A DNA stretch of 64,000 nucleotides from Nitrosomonadaceae bacterium. Lineage in GTDB: Bacteria > Pseudomonadota > Gammaproteobacteria > Burkholderiales > Nitrosomonadaceae. The stretch lies in NCBI GenBank assembly GCA_002721545.1, contig PBKR01000031.1:23032-87031 (forward strand). The letters run 5' to 3'. A program made the position numbers and the translations under genes. Of the stretch, positions 42,891 to 57,331 are shown in pieces. Each line of letters starts with the position of its first letter. Position 1 is the first letter of the stretch. The notes below the pieces were generated by a model. It searched no databases and was not told the origin of the DNA. It saw nothing but the letters and a program-made list of their open reading frames with translations.

Positions 42891-44165
42891 ATGTTCAGTA
42901 ATTTTAGTCAAACAGCTTTAAACAAAAATTTAAACCGCCTATTTTTTCTCCGGTGCATAACTCTTGCTGTCGGGTGCTTAACTTTTACTGCGATATATTT
43001 AATACTTGAAATACCTTTGCTCTGGACAGAAATAACTATGGTGGTAGTTTCTCTTGCTATATTAAATTTTATAACTTGGGTCCGTTTACGTCGAAACTGG
43101 CCAGTATCAGATAAAGAAATTTTTCTTCAAATCTTAATTGATGTTGCTGCTTTAACTATCTTATTATTTTTTACTGGCGGATCAACCAACCCATTTATTT
43201 CCCTTTATTTATTACCCCTGACAATTACTGCTGCGGCTTTGCCATGGACATATACATGGGTAATGGCAACCATAACTATTGGTTGTTATTCTTTGTTATT
43301 ATTTTATCATATCCCATTACCACATAATCATAATGAACATATGAGTGAATTTAATTTACATGTATCAGGTATGTGGTTAGCATTTGTTTTAAGCACCGTA
43401 TTAATTGCTTGGTTTGTAGTTAAAATGGGGTCATCTATACGGGAACGTGACAAGGCGCTGTCACAAGCTCGTGAACAAGCTTTACGAGGAGAGCAGCTTA
43501 TTGCATTAGGAACCATGGCTGCTGGAGCAGCACACGAGCTTGGAACGCCATTAGCAACTATGGCTGTTGTAAGCAAAGAAATACAAAATGAGCACACTGA
43601 AAATCCAGAGCTTCAAAAAAGTGTGCGTATTTTACGAGATCAAATTATTCAGTGTAAGCATACATTAACCCAGTTACTTGCCGATGCAGGCCAATCTCGT
43701 ATTGAAGATGCCAGTGGCCAAACTGTTGATTTATTCCTACAAGAACTATTTGATAAATGGAAATTGATGCGACCCACTGTTAAATTTACATATACATGTA
43801 ATGGTTTTTTTCCTTCCCCTCAAATAATAAATACACAACCACTAGGCCAGTCTATCTTAAACCTACTAAATAATGCTGCGGATGCTTCAATAGAAGATAT
43901 TGAGATCAATAGCAACTGGAACAAAAATGAGTTATATCTAGAAATTCTTGATTCTGGCAAAGGGCTCAGTGATGAAGATTTACACCAGGCCGGACAAAAT
44001 TTCTTTGCTAGCAAAAAAGAGCATGGTTTTGGAATTGGATTATTCCTAGCAAATGCAAATATTGAACGATATGGAGGAAAAATACGCTTAACTAATCGTG
44101 AAAACGGCGGCGCCTGCACTCAAGTTATATTGCCTCTAATAGGACTACAACATGATAAAACTTAA
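42891..44165 (+). CDS. regB: RegB/PrrB-type redox sensor histidine kinase
   Basis: Multi-TM N-terminus, FTGGSTNPFISLYLLPLT (GGxxNPF quinone-site motif), H-box AHELGTPLATMAVVSKEI, Cys in DQIIQCKHTL, GHKL ATPase GFGIGLFLANANIERYGG. Confidence 0.88.
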   Translation: MFSNFSQTALNKNLNRLFFLRCITLAVGCLTFTAIYLILEIPLLWTEITMVVVSLAILNFITWVRLRRNWPVSDKEIFLQILIDVAALTILLFFTGGSTNPFISLYLLPLTITAAALPWTYTWVMATITIGCYSLLLFYHIPLPHNHNEHMSEFNLHVSGMWLAFVLSTVLIAWFVVKMGSSIRERDKALSQAREQALRGEQLIALGTMAAGAAHELGTPLATMAVVSKEIQNEHTENPELQKSVRILRDQIIQCKHTLTQLLADAGQSRIEDASGQTVDLFLQELFDKWKLMRPTVKFTYTCNGFFPSPQIINTQPLGQSILNLLNNAADASIEDIEINSNWNKNELYLEILDSGKGLSDEDLHQAGQNFFASKKEHGFGIGLFLANANIERYGGKIRLTNRENGGACTQVILPLIGLQHDKT

Positions 44166-44721
44166 AGACTTTGAGGATGATTTAAATAGCGACAGTCCAA
44201 ATTTATTGCTTGTGGATGATGATCAGGTTTTCTGTGATGTGCTTAAAAGAGCGCTGACGAAACGTGGATTTGCTGTTATTTGTGCGCACTCTGTTACCCA
44301 AGCATTAGAATATACAGAGGAATTTTCACCTGAGTACGCAATTATTGACCTAAAATTACCGGGCCAATCTGGTTTGGTTTTAGTTGAAGAATTAACAAAA
44401 AGGGATATTGGCACGCGCATTGTCATGCTAACTGGCTATGCGAGCATAGCTACGGCCATAGAGGCAATTAAACTTGGCGCTATACATTACCTTGCAAAAC
44501 CTGTTGATGCTGATGAAATTGTAGCCGCTTTTAGCCGTATTGATGGTGATAATTCTACTCAAATTAGCAAAGATACTCTATCCGTAGGGGAGGTTGAGTG
44601 GGAATATATTCAACGAACCTTGGTTGAAAATAATGGCAACGTTTCAGCAACCGCAAAAAAACTTAAAATGCACCGCCGTACATTACAACGAAAACTTAAT
44701 AAGAGCCCTATTAAACAATAA
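44152..44721 (+). CDS. regA: RegA/PrrA/ActR-type response regulator
   Basis: LLLVDDDQVFCDVLKRAL receiver, Fis-like HTH NNGNVSATAKKLKMHRRTLQRKLNK; overlaps regB. Confidence 0.88.
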   Translation: MIKLKDFEDDLNSDSPNLLLVDDDQVFCDVLKRALTKRGFAVICAHSVTQALEYTEEFSPEYAIIDLKLPGQSGLVLVEELTKRDIGTRIVMLTGYASIATAIEAIKLGAIHYLAKPVDADEIVAAFSRIDGDNSTQISKDTLSVGEVEWEYIQRTLVENNGNVSATAKKLKMHRRTLQRKLNKSPIKQ

Positions 44722-44746
44722 GTTTTTTTATTATCTTGCTATCCTA

Positions 44747-45832
44747 CTATACAACTCTAGCCATAATTCGAATATCCTCTCCAACCATGCGCAAATCCTG
44801 AATTTTAAGACTATTTTTTTCCGATAGATTAGATAACTCTGGCAACTTCAACATGCCTAGCCCTGAGCTGCCTATTAAGTTTGGAGCAAAATATATTATC
44901 AATTCATCTATTAACCCCGCCTTAATAAGAGCACCATTTAATTTGCTCCCAGCCTCAACTAACAACTCATTAATTTCATAGTTTGCAAGTATATGAAAAA
45001 CCCTTGCAAGCTCAACTCTCCCCTCTATATCTGGCAATATAATTGGATGCGCCCCTATTTTCTTTAAATTAGCTATTTTCTTTTTATCATCATTTATAGT
45101 AAAAATTAATTCATTTTCACCCCTAAAAATTCTTGCCGTTACAGGAATTTCCAATCGATTATCTACTATTATCCGTAATGGCTGCCTAATTGTCTCAATA
45201 TAACGTACAGATAATTTTGGGTCATCTGCAAGAACGGTATTAATTCCTGTTAGAATCCCGCAAGAACGAGCACGAAATCTATGGCTATCGTGTCTTGCCG
45301 CTTCTCCAGTAATCCACTGGCTAACACCATTATTTAACGCTGTTCTACCATCAAGGCTTGCAGCAATCTTCATTCGTACCCAAGGACGATTATTCGTCAT
45401 TCTACAAACAAAGCCAATGTTAAGATCCTTGGCCTTCTCTTCCATTAAACCAACCAACACATTAATTTTAGATTGCTCTAAAAATGAAACCCCTTTTCCA
45501 GCAACCAAAGGATTCGGATCTAACATTGCAATTATTACTTTAGTAACCTTAGCTAAAACTAAAGTTTTAACACATGGTGGAGTTCGCCCATAATGGGCGC
45601 AGGGCTCCATTGTAAGATATACTGTCGCGCCTTGTGCCATTCCTTTAGCTTGATTTAATGCATTAATTTCTGCATGAGGCTGTCCAGCATAAGTATGCCA
45701 ACCACTTCCAACCACTTTATTATCTCGAACAATTACACAACCTACACGGGGATTTGGGCTCGTACTATACAACCCTTTTTTAGCAAGTTGTAATGCCTGA
45801 GACATGTAAACATGGTCATCAGAGGAAAACAT
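44747..45832 (-). CDS. ribD: Bifunctional diaminohydroxyphosphoribosylaminopyrimidine deaminase/reductase
   Basis: SPNPRVGCVIV, HAEINAL, YLTMEPCAHYGRTPPC; track start 45889, internal Met (MFSSDDHVYMSQAL) at 45832 preferred. Confidence 0.95.
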   Translation of the reverse strand: MFSSDDHVYMSQALQLAKKGLYSTSPNPRVGCVIVRDNKVVGSGWHTYAGQPHAEINALNQAKGMAQGATVYLTMEPCAHYGRTPPCVKTLVLAKVTKVIIAMLDPNPLVAGKGVSFLEQSKINVLVGLMEEKAKDLNIGFVCRMTNNRPWVRMKIAASLDGRTALNNGVSQWITGEAARHDSHRFRARSCGILTGINTVLADDPKLSVRYIETIRQPLRIIVDNRLEIPVTARIFRGENELIFTINDDKKKIANLKKIGAHPIILPDIEGRVELARVFHILANYEINELLVEAGSKLNGALIKAGLIDELIIYFAPNLIGSSGLGMLKLPELSNLSEKNSLKIQDLRMVGEDIRIMARVV

Positions 45833-45836
45833 AATT

Positions 45837-46301
45837 TTATTTTTTAGAGCGTGGGCTTTGTACTTCTTTAATTGCGTCATGAAAATCATCTATATCTTGA
45901 AAGCTTCTATAAACAGAAGCAAAACGAATGTACGCTACTTTGTCTAGTTTATACAGTTCCTGCATTACCATTTCGCCTACCATACGCGATGGTACTTCCC
46001 TCTCCCCTAAATTCAAAAGTGTTTGTACAATTCTATCAATTGCCTCATCTACATTTTCAGTCGGCACAGGGCGTTTATGTAATGCCCGCATGAACCCTAT
46101 AAGTAATTTATCTCGACTAAACTCTGATCGCGTCCCTCCCTGTTTTATTACCTGCGGTAACCGTAACCCAATAGTTTCATATGTAGTAAATCGTTTGTCA
46201 CAATTAAAACAACTACGACGACGACGCACTCTATTTCCCTCTTCGCTAATACGGGAATCGATTACACTTGTATCACCAATATTACAGAAAGGACACTTCA
46301 T
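45837..46301 (-). CDS. nrdR: Transcriptional repressor NrdR
   Basis: [42 protein letters not shown]. Confidence 0.96.
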   Translation of the reverse strand: MKCPFCNIGDTSVIDSRISEEGNRVRRRRSCFNCDKRFTTYETIGLRLPQVIKQGGTRSEFSRDKLLIGFMRALHKRPVPTENVDEAIDRIVQTLLNLGEREVPSRMVGEMVMQELYKLDKVAYIRFASVYRSFQDIDDFHDAIKEVQSPRSKK

Positions 46302-46303
46302 AA

Positions 46304-47554
46304 TTAAAATTTATAAACCGGATATTTTTCACACATGGCTTTTGCTTCATTACTTACTTGCAATAAAACATCTTTATTTGTAGGTGCATCTAATACATCA
46401 GCAATCAAATTTGATAAATGCTCTATTTCTATTTCTTTAAAACCACGCGTTGTAACTGCAGGAGTCCCTATACGAATACCACTCGTAACAAATGGTTTTT
46501 GCGGATCATTAGGGATAGCATTTTTGTTTACAGTAATATTTGCTAAACCTAATGCCTCTTCTGCTTGCTTACCAGTAAGATTTTTTGCCTGAAGGTCTAC
46601 CAAAAACATGTGGCAGTCAGTTCGCCCAGAAACTATACGTAATCCACGTGCTTTCAATACTTTTGTCATTACACGGGCATTATCTATTACCTGCTCTTGG
46701 TAATTCCTGAATTCTTTGCTAGCTGCCTCCTTAAAAGCAACAGCTTTAGCTGCAATTACATGCATCATTGGGCCGCCTTGAATCTGTGGAAAAATTGCAG
46801 AATTAAGAGCCTTCTCATGCTCTGGCTTTGCCATAATAATTCCGCCTCGTGGTCCACGTAAAGTTTTATGCGTAGTACTAGTAACAAAATCAGCAATTCC
46901 AACCGGATTAGGATAGAATCCAGCGGCTATTAAACCAGCATAATGAGCCATATCTACAAATAAATAAGCGCCCACATCATCCGCAATCTTACGAAATGCT
47001 TTCCAGTTTATTACTAAAGAATACGAAGATGCTCCTGCAACAATCATTTTTGGCTTATGCTCATGCGCCAATCGCTCTAGTTCAAAATAATCAAGTTCTT
47101 CGGTATTTGAATTAAGGCCATAGGAAATAGAATTAAATATTTTACCGCTAAAATTGACCGATGCCCCATGTGTCAAATGCCCACCATGAGCAAGCGACAT
47201 TCCTAAAATAGTGTCACCAGGCCTTAATACGGACAAATAAACAGCGGCATTTGCCTGTGATCCAGAATGTGGTTGTACATTCACATATTCTGCTGCAAAT
47301 AAAGATTTTGCTCGATCTATCGCATATTGCTCAACTAAGTCTACATGCTCACAACCGCCATAATATCTTTTACCGGGATACCCTTCAGCATATTTATTTG
47401 TTAATACAGACCCCTGTGCCTGTAATATAGCCGGACTAGCATAATTCTCTGATGCAATTAATTCAATATGATCCTCTTGCCGGTCAATTTCTCCCTTAAT
47501 TGCTTGCCATACACTAGGATCAATACTTTGAATAGTTTGCTTTGATGAAAACAT
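46304..47554 (-). CDS. glyA: Serine hydroxymethyltransferase
   Basis: [58 protein letters not shown]. Confidence 0.97.
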   Translation of the reverse strand: MFSSKQTIQSIDPSVWQAIKGEIDRQEDHIELIASENYASPAILQAQGSVLTNKYAEGYPGKRYYGGCEHVDLVEQYAIDRAKSLFAAEYVNVQPHSGSQANAAVYLSVLRPGDTILGMSLAHGGHLTHGASVNFSGKIFNSISYGLNSNTEELDYFELERLAHEHKPKMIVAGASSYSLVINWKAFRKIADDVGAYLFVDMAHYAGLIAAGFYPNPVGIADFVTSTTHKTLRGPRGGIIMAKPEHEKALNSAIFPQIQGGPMMHVIAAKAVAFKEAASKEFRNYQEQVIDNARVMTKVLKARGLRIVSGRTDCHMFLVDLQAKNLTGKQAEEALGLANITVNKNAIPNDPQKPFVTSGIRIGTPAVTTRGFKEIEIEHLSNLIADVLDAPTNKDVLLQVSNEAKAMCEKYPVYKF

Positions 47555-47764
47555 ATCAATATCACCATTGTATAATTATTAATTTAAAGATTTTAACATT
47601 ATCAATCAAATATCGTTGATAGATTCTAAAATCCACTATTTCATTATTTCAAAAGAATTCTCACGTTGCAATTGTCTGCCTGTCTGGTTAACATTGGTGC
47701 TGCATAATTTACTTGTGGCTTTTAAATCAAAAAACTCTCTTAATTGTTTATATAATTCTAGTAT

Positions 47765-49177
47765 ATGCCAATAAATATTCAAGAAATCCTTAATGAAACT
47801 CAGGGTAAAAATTTTGATATTTTTGAAAAACATATAAATCCTGTTTTTACTAAAGTACTCCGTTTAATTGGGTTTAATCGCTCTTGGGTTCGTGGTGAAG
47901 GTTCCTATTTGTGGGACAAATCTGGCACGCGTTATCTTGATTTTTTAGCCAATTGGGGCGTATTTAACGTTGGTCGCAGACACCCAACAATTCGTAACGC
48001 TCTGCAGCAAGTCCTAGATTCTGATTTTCCGGGATGGGTTGGCTTTGATGCCCCGCCACTTGCAGCAGTTCTTGCTCGCGAACTTACAAAACGCACACCT
48101 GGAAACCTTGATACAGTTTATTTCTGTAATTCTGGAACAGAAGCTATAGAAGCTGCAATAAAATTTGCTCGCGCCTCTACTGGTCGCTCTTGTTCCGTAC
48201 ATCTTACAAAAGCTTTTCATGGCTTAACTACTGGGGCTTTATCATTAAATGGTGAAGCAAGCTTCCGAAGAGGTTTTGAGCCATTACTTTCTGGAAATTT
48301 TGCAGTAGAGCCAGGCGATCTTGATGCTCTAGAAGCACGGCTTTCAAAAGGTGATGTTGCTTGTTTTGTTTTTGAACCAATTCAGGGAAAAGGGGTTAAT
48401 ATTCTTAGCAACGAATATCTCTTGTCGGCACAAAATCTTTGCCGTAAGTATAAAACACTTATGATTTGTGATGAAATTCAGTCTGGAATGGGGCGTTCTG
48501 GTCAGTTTTTAGCTTGCCAATGGATTGAAGGCCTACATCCAGATATCATTTGCCTTTCTAAGGCTCTTTCAGGAGGATACGTCCCGCTAGGAGCAACCAT
48601 CACTAGACGCGAAATTTATAACAGCGTCTATGATTCAATGGATCGCGCTATTGTTCATGCATGTACTTTTGGGATGGGAAATCTTGCAATGGCTGCAGGA
48701 CTATCTGCACTTACTGTTTTAGATGATGAAAACCTTCTTGCACGTAGTAATGAAACTGGCGAACGATTTCGAAAGGGCATTGAGAAAATGGTACCTCGTT
48801 TTGAATTTTTAAAGGGTGTTCGTCAACGAGGAATGATGATTGGCATTGAATTTGGAAAGCCTGATTCGATTTCATTAAAAGCAGCCTGGGCGATGGTCAA
48901 TAAAATTGATGAAAATCTATTTGCCCAAGCCGTTGTTATCCCACTATTAGATGATCATCATATTCTTACACAAGTTGCTGGTCACGCAGTACCAATTGTT
49001 AAAATTTTACCTCCACTTAATATCAAAGACTCTGATGTTGACTGGTTCCTTAATGCACTTGAAGACGTTATGGTAAAACTCCATAAGTTTCCTGGACCTG
49101 CCTGGGAAGTATTAATGAAAATCGGCAATCATGCGCTTACAATAAAACAAAGAGAAAACAGCTCAACTACCACATAG
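47765..49177 (+). CDS. Class III PLP-dependent aminotransferase (possibly the hopanoid-associated HpnO group)
   Basis: YFCNSGTEAIEAAIKFARA, MICDEIQSGMGRSGQF, CLSKALSGGYVPLGA; subfamily assignment tentative. Confidence 0.85.
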   Translation: MPINIQEILNETQGKNFDIFEKHINPVFTKVLRLIGFNRSWVRGEGSYLWDKSGTRYLDFLANWGVFNVGRRHPTIRNALQQVLDSDFPGWVGFDAPPLAAVLARELTKRTPGNLDTVYFCNSGTEAIEAAIKFARASTGRSCSVHLTKAFHGLTTGALSLNGEASFRRGFEPLLSGNFAVEPGDLDALEARLSKGDVACFVFEPIQGKGVNILSNEYLLSAQNLCRKYKTLMICDEIQSGMGRSGQFLACQWIEGLHPDIICLSKALSGGYVPLGATITRREIYNSVYDSMDRAIVHACTFGMGNLAMAAGLSALTVLDDENLLARSNETGERFRKGIEKMVPRFEFLKGVRQRGMMIGIEFGKPDSISLKAAWAMVNKIDENLFAQAVVIPLLDDHHILTQVAGHAVPIVKILPPLNIKDSDVDWFLNALEDVMVKLHKFPGPAWEVLMKIGNHALTIKQRENSSTTT

Positions 49178-49208
49178 AATTTTATTTAACACCATTAATA
49201 ATTAATAT

Positions 49209-52785
<3,577 letters not shown>

Positions 52786-52979
52786 TTATTTAAACCTTAA
52801 TAATTAATAATAAGCTTTTAAAAAGTCATGTATAAAAAAAATAATTAAATGTTATTATCGTATTAAAAAAAAAATAGCATTGTATAAATTATGTATTTAA
52901 TGTGAATTAAGTGTTAATAGATTTTAATAATTATTAAAAAAATTATTTATCCCCATTTGATCCAGTATATTCAGTAATT
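52786..52979. other. Very AT-rich dnaN-dnaA intergenic region with a near-consensus DnaA box (possible DUE/oriC component)
   Basis: Long A/T runs; TTATCCCCA at 52947-52955. Confidence 0.45.
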
Positions 52980-54359
52980 TCAGCCACGTAAAATATGTAA
53001 TAATGTATTAAAATCACGGTTTGTAGTTGTATCAGAGGAGCGAAGTTCAGCAATTTTTCGATAACCATGTAAAACTGTTGTATGATCTCTTCCACCAAAA
53101 GCCTCTCCAATATCTGGCAAACTTAATGGGGTTAATTCTTTAGCTAATGCCATTGCCATTTGTCGTGGTCTGGCAACAATTCGCGATCGTTTTTTTGAAT
53201 ACATTTCAGCAACTTTTATTTTATAATAATCCGCAACAGTTTTTTGTATGTTTTCAATTGAGATTTGTCTGTTTTGTACGGTTAATAAATCTTTTAGTGC
53301 TTCTCGTGCAAGATCTAATGTTAGTGGGTGTTCAGTAAATCGAGAATATGCTAAGACTCGTTTTAATGCACCTTCTAGTTCTCGTACATTTGAACGAATA
53401 TGCTTTGCAATAAAAAAAGCAACATTTTGATCTAAAACAATTTTTTCCATTAATGCTTTTTTTAATAAAATAGCAACTCGCATTTCTAATTCGGGTGGCT
53501 CAACAGCGACAGTTAAACCCCATCCAAAACGGGAGATTAATCGTTCTTCTACTCCGGATATCTCTTTTGGATAGGAGTCACAAGTAATAATTACTTGTTT
53601 ATGTGACTCGATAAGCGCATTAAATGCATAAAAAAACTCTTCTTGTGTTCGATTTTTACCTCCAAAAAATTGAATATCATCTATTAATAATAAATCTAAT
53701 GAATGATAATATTTTTTAAATTCATCAAAAGCTTTATGTTGATAGGCCCGTACAACATCGGATACATATTTTTCAGCATGTATATATCTAACTTTTGCTT
53801 GTTTATTTGTTGTAAGAACAAAATTACCAATTGCTTGTATTAAATGTGTTTTTCCTAGTCCTACACCACCATATATAAATAATGGGTTATATGCGCTCCC
53901 AGGTCGTTCTGCTACTTGTATGGCGCCAGCGCGAGCTAATTGATTTGCTTTTCCATTTACAAAAGTATTAAAAGTAAAGAAGGGGTTAAGTCGACTTTTA
54001 TTTTCTTTTGTAGAGTGTCTATTAGTAACAGAAATGGGACTTTTTGTTATTAATGTTGGAGATGAAACTGTTTCTTTTTTATTGATTCTTGATTCTTGTG
54101 TTGATATTTGCTCATTAATTTTTAATTGAAAATTAATTTTTTTTGAAAAATGATGTTCTGCCATTTCTTTAATATGAGGCAAAAAATTATCTTTGACCCA
54201 TTGTAAAACAAAGCGATTTGGGGCAATAAGTAAAAGCTCATCATTTGTTTTGGTTAATTTAAGTTGTAGAGGTTTAATCCAAGTATTAAATTGTTGGCCA
54301 CTTAACTCCTGTTTAAAATGTTTAATACATGTAAGCCAAAAAATATCTGTTGTTGACAT
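52980..54359 (-). CDS. dnaA: Chromosomal replication initiator DnaA
   Basis: [33 protein letters not shown]-terminal [14 protein letters not shown]. Confidence 0.98.
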   Translation of the reverse strand: MSTTDIFWLTCIKHFKQELSGQQFNTWIKPLQLKLTKTNDELLLIAPNRFVLQWVKDNFLPHIKEMAEHHFSKKINFQLKINEQISTQESRINKKETVSSPTLITKSPISVTNRHSTKENKSRLNPFFTFNTFVNGKANQLARAGAIQVAERPGSAYNPLFIYGGVGLGKTHLIQAIGNFVLTTNKQAKVRYIHAEKYVSDVVRAYQHKAFDEFKKYYHSLDLLLIDDIQFFGGKNRTQEEFFYAFNALIESHKQVIITCDSYPKEISGVEERLISRFGWGLTVAVEPPELEMRVAILLKKALMEKIVLDQNVAFFIAKHIRSNVRELEGALKRVLAYSRFTEHPLTLDLAREALKDLLTVQNRQISIENIQKTVADYYKIKVAEMYSKKRSRIVARPRQMAMALAKELTPLSLPDIGEAFGGRDHTTVLHGYRKIAELRSSDTTTNRDFNTLLHILRG

Positions 54360-54426
54360 GATTTTGAGGTATTTTCAGAAACGAGGATTGTCAAAAATTT
54401 ATCTATTTTAGCGCCTTTCTCTTGAC

Positions 54427-54435
54427 TTATCCACA
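54427..54435 (+). promoter_or_regulatory. Consensus DnaA box
   Basis: TTATCCACA in the dnaA-rpmH intergenic region. Confidence 0.7.
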
Positions 54436-54636
54436 GGATAAGGTTTTATATAAATCGGCAAAAATTTTTCTTTTAATTGTTAAATTAGACAAATAATATG
54501 TACAGATTTGATGTTAGGAGTTAAACTATTGAAATAAAGAGAAAAAAATAAAGATTAAAATTGTTTCTGCTAGAATTTTATTTATATAGCTCATATGGAA
54601 AGATTTGTTAATTAAATTATTCAGCATAAATATAAG

Positions 54637-54666
54637 TTGACATTGTCCCCTGTAAAAGGTTGTAAT
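54637..54666 (+). promoter_or_regulatory. Candidate rpmH promoter
   Basis: TTGACA (54637-54642), 18-nt spacer, TGTAAT (54661-54666). Confidence 0.55.
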
Positions 54667-54768
54667 ACAGGGTTTATTTAGAGATAAATCATTTTATTTG
54701 AGGTCTTGCTTTTTTAATGGGAGTTAAGATCTTAAAGATAAGTATTTGGTTTAAAGGAAGGAAAATAG

Positions 54769-54903
54769 ATGAAACGTACTTACCAGCCTTCAGTAATAAA
54801 AAGGAAGCGAACACATGGGTTCAGAGCCAGGATGAAAACTAGTAATGGTACTGCAATTATTAAAGCTCGTCGTGCTAAGGGGCGCGTGCGTTTAGCAGTA
54901 TAG
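54769..54903 (+). CDS. rpmH: 50S ribosomal protein L34
   Basis: Manual translation [44 protein letters not shown]; below ORF-track cutoff. Confidence 0.98.
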   Translation: MKRTYQPSVIKRKRTHGFRARMKTSNGTAIIKARRAKGRVRLAV

Positions 54904-54948
54904 AGTCAAGTTTTAAGGGGCCTATGACAAAAGAAAAGTTAAATTATT

Positions 54949-55290
54949 TTGTTACCAAAAGCCTATAAACTGCATAAAGCCAAAGAATTTTCCTCGGTGA
55001 TTCAGTTTAGGTGTGTAGAAAATAGTAATTTTCTGCAAGTCTTCGTAAAGCCTAATAATCAATCCCATTCAAGGTTAGGGTTGATTGTTCCTGTTAAAAT
55101 TGAGAGATTATCAGTTAAGCGTAATCAAGTTAAGCGAGTATTGCGAATCATATTTTGTGAGCAACAAAAAAATTCTATGGGGCTGGATTTGGTTGTTCGT
55201 TTGAGACGTCCAGTTACTAGGACAGATTTATCTAAAATAAAAGAGGAATATAAGGCACTACTAATTAAATTACAAAGATGTTGCGGATAA
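54949..55290 (+). CDS. rnpA: Ribonuclease P protein component
   Basis: [28 protein letters not shown]; between rpmH and yidD; TTG start. Confidence 0.92.
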   Translation: MLPKAYKLHKAKEFSSVIQFRCVENSNFLQVFVKPNNQSHSRLGLIVPVKIERLSVKRNQVKRVLRIIFCEQQKNSMGLDLVVRLRRPVTRTDLSKIKEEYKALLIKLQRCCG

Positions 55291-55487
55291 TTATTGGTTT
55301 TATTAAGTTTTATCAGTATTTTTTGAGTTCTTTTTTTTGGGGCTCGTGTAGGTTTAGCCCTTCCTGTTCTCACTACGCTATAGAGGCATTTGTTAGGCAT
55401 GGGATTTGGAAAGGAATGTGGTTGAGTGTGTGGAGAATTCTTCGTTGTAACCCCTGGACTAGAGGCGGACATGATCCGGTTCCTTAG
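55278..55487 (+). CDS. yidD: Membrane protein insertion efficiency factor YidD
   Basis: [32 protein letters not shown] ... [14 protein letters not shown]. Confidence 0.95.
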   Translation: MLRIIIGFIKFYQYFLSSFFWGSCRFSPSCSHYAIEAFVRHGIWKGMWLSVWRILRCNPWTRGGHDPVP

Positions 55488-55552
55488 TTTTTGAAATTTA
55501 AAGAATATTTATAATTTGTAGTATATTTTTTAAAACAAGATAATAAATAAAG

Positions 55553-57280
55553 ATGGATATAAAAAAACTTGTTCTTATTATGATTTTTTTCACATCAGGA
55601 TTATTCCTGTGGGAAGAATGGCGGGCAGCACAACAAAATACGGCAGAACAAGGTGCGGTACAACAAGGTTCCAAAACAGCAAAAAATTTGGCGCAGCAAG
55701 GTATTGGAAAAGGCGATCAAGCTCAAGATAGCGCTCCAATTCCAGGAAAAAAACTTATTTCTTCTCAGCAAATTAATAGCGCTAGCTCAGGCAAGAGCAA
55801 TGCATCAGCGACTGCATCTACTGGATTAGAATCTGGAACAAAAATTGTAGTTAAAACTGATATGGTTGTAGCTGTAATAGATACAGCAGGTGGGGACATA
55901 CGAAATTTGGATTTATTAAACCATCCGTCCCGAGAAGACAAAAGCATACCGTTTTCTTTGTTACAAAGTAAGTTTCCTCGGGTTAATGTTGCTCAGTCGG
56001 GCCTAATTGGAGAAGATCTGCCCACACATAAAACTCATTATACGGCAGAATCTGAAAATTATACGCTAAGTCCTGGTGAAGATAAGATCGAGATACGCCT
56101 TTTTGCTCCAGAAGCTGCAGGAATAAAAGCCACTAAAATTTATACCTTTCATCGTGGTAGCTATGTTATTGATGTTAAATTCGAAATTGAAAATCAAGGA
56201 AGTAAAGCACTTCAACCTTTTTCTTATTTCCAGGTACTGCGTGATATCGTTCCTGTAGAATCTTCGATGTTTATAATTCCGCAATATAGTGGCCCGACTG
56301 TTTATACGGAGGCAGAAAAATTTCAAAAAATAAAATTTGAAGATTTAGCTGAAGGAATAGCTGCTTATCCTAAAAATACTGATAATGGCTGGATAGCTAT
56401 GCAAGAGCACTATTTTCTTACAGCTTGGCTTCCTGATGCTGGTGTTTTGAGAGAAAATTTCGCTAAACATCATGGGGGATATAAATATTCTGCAGGTGTT
56501 ATTGTGCCAGCAGGGACCATTCAGCCGGGTGAGATTGGTAAAGTAGAGGTTCCATTCTATGTTGGCCCGCAGGAACAAAGCAAATTAGCTGCATTATCAC
56601 CAGGTCTTGATTTAGTGGTTGATTATGGTTGGCTTACTGTGATTGGGGCACCGTTATTTTGGTTGCTATCTTACTTTCATTCTTGGACTGGAAATTGGGG
56701 AGTTGCCATTATTCTTTTGACAATGCTGGTTAAGTTAATCTTTTTCCCATTGTCTGCAGCGGGTTATCGATCAATGGCAAAATTAAAGGCTGTTGCACCT
56801 AGGCTACAAAAATTGCGAGAACAGCATAAGGGTAAAGACAAGCAAGTAATGAATCAAGCAATGATGGAATTTTATAAAACTGAGAAAATTAATCCCATGG
56901 GAGGATGTTTGCCTATATTAGTTCAAATCCCAATATTTATTTCACTTTATTGGGTTTTGTTAGCCAGTGTAGAGCTGCGGTATGCGCCGTTTGCTTTGTG
57001 GATACAAGATTTATCTATGCCAGATCCTTATTATGTATTACCGGTGATTATGGGCATTTCTATGTATATTCAAACTAAGCTGAACCCAGCGGCAACTGAT
57101 CCGATTCAGCAAAAGGTAATGCAGATCATGCCATTAGTTTTTAGTGTATTTTTCTTCTTTTTTCCTGCTGGACTTGTACTGTATTCTCTAGTAAATAATA
57201 CGCTTTCTATAGCTCAACAATGGCAAATTACACGTATGTATGCTCCATCACCTGCCGTTCCTGCTAATAAGAAAAAATGA
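55553..57280 (+). CDS. yidC: Membrane protein insertase YidC
   Basis: GNWGVAIILLTMLVKLIFFPLSAAGYRSMAKLKAVAPRL; MNPMGGCLPILVQIPIFISLY-like motif. Confidence 0.97.
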   Translation: MDIKKLVLIMIFFTSGLFLWEEWRAAQQNTAEQGAVQQGSKTAKNLAQQGIGKGDQAQDSAPIPGKKLISSQQINSASSGKSNASATASTGLESGTKIVVKTDMVVAVIDTAGGDIRNLDLLNHPSREDKSIPFSLLQSKFPRVNVAQSGLIGEDLPTHKTHYTAESENYTLSPGEDKIEIRLFAPEAAGIKATKIYTFHRGSYVIDVKFEIENQGSKALQPFSYFQVLRDIVPVESSMFIIPQYSGPTVYTEAEKFQKIKFEDLAEGIAAYPKNTDNGWIAMQEHYFLTAWLPDAGVLRENFAKHHGGYKYSAGVIVPAGTIQPGEIGKVEVPFYVGPQEQSKLAALSPGLDLVVDYGWLTVIGAPLFWLLSYFHSWTGNWGVAIILLTMLVKLIFFPLSAAGYRSMAKLKAVAPRLQKLREQHKGKDKQVMNQAMMEFYKTEKINPMGGCLPILVQIPIFISLYWVLLASVELRYAPFALWIQDLSMPDPYYVLPVIMGISMYIQTKLNPAATDPIQQKVMQIMPLVFSVFFFFFPAGLVLYSLVNNTLSIAQQWQITRMYAPSPAVPANKKK

Positions 57281-57331
57281 GTCAAGTAACATAACGGTGT
57301 TTATGATTGAGATTTAACTCAATTTATCTTC

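Noticed and set aside
55125-55472. 115-aa minus-strand ORF opposite rnpA/yidD
   Set aside because: Antisense to two overlapping conserved genes; translation is not protein-like.
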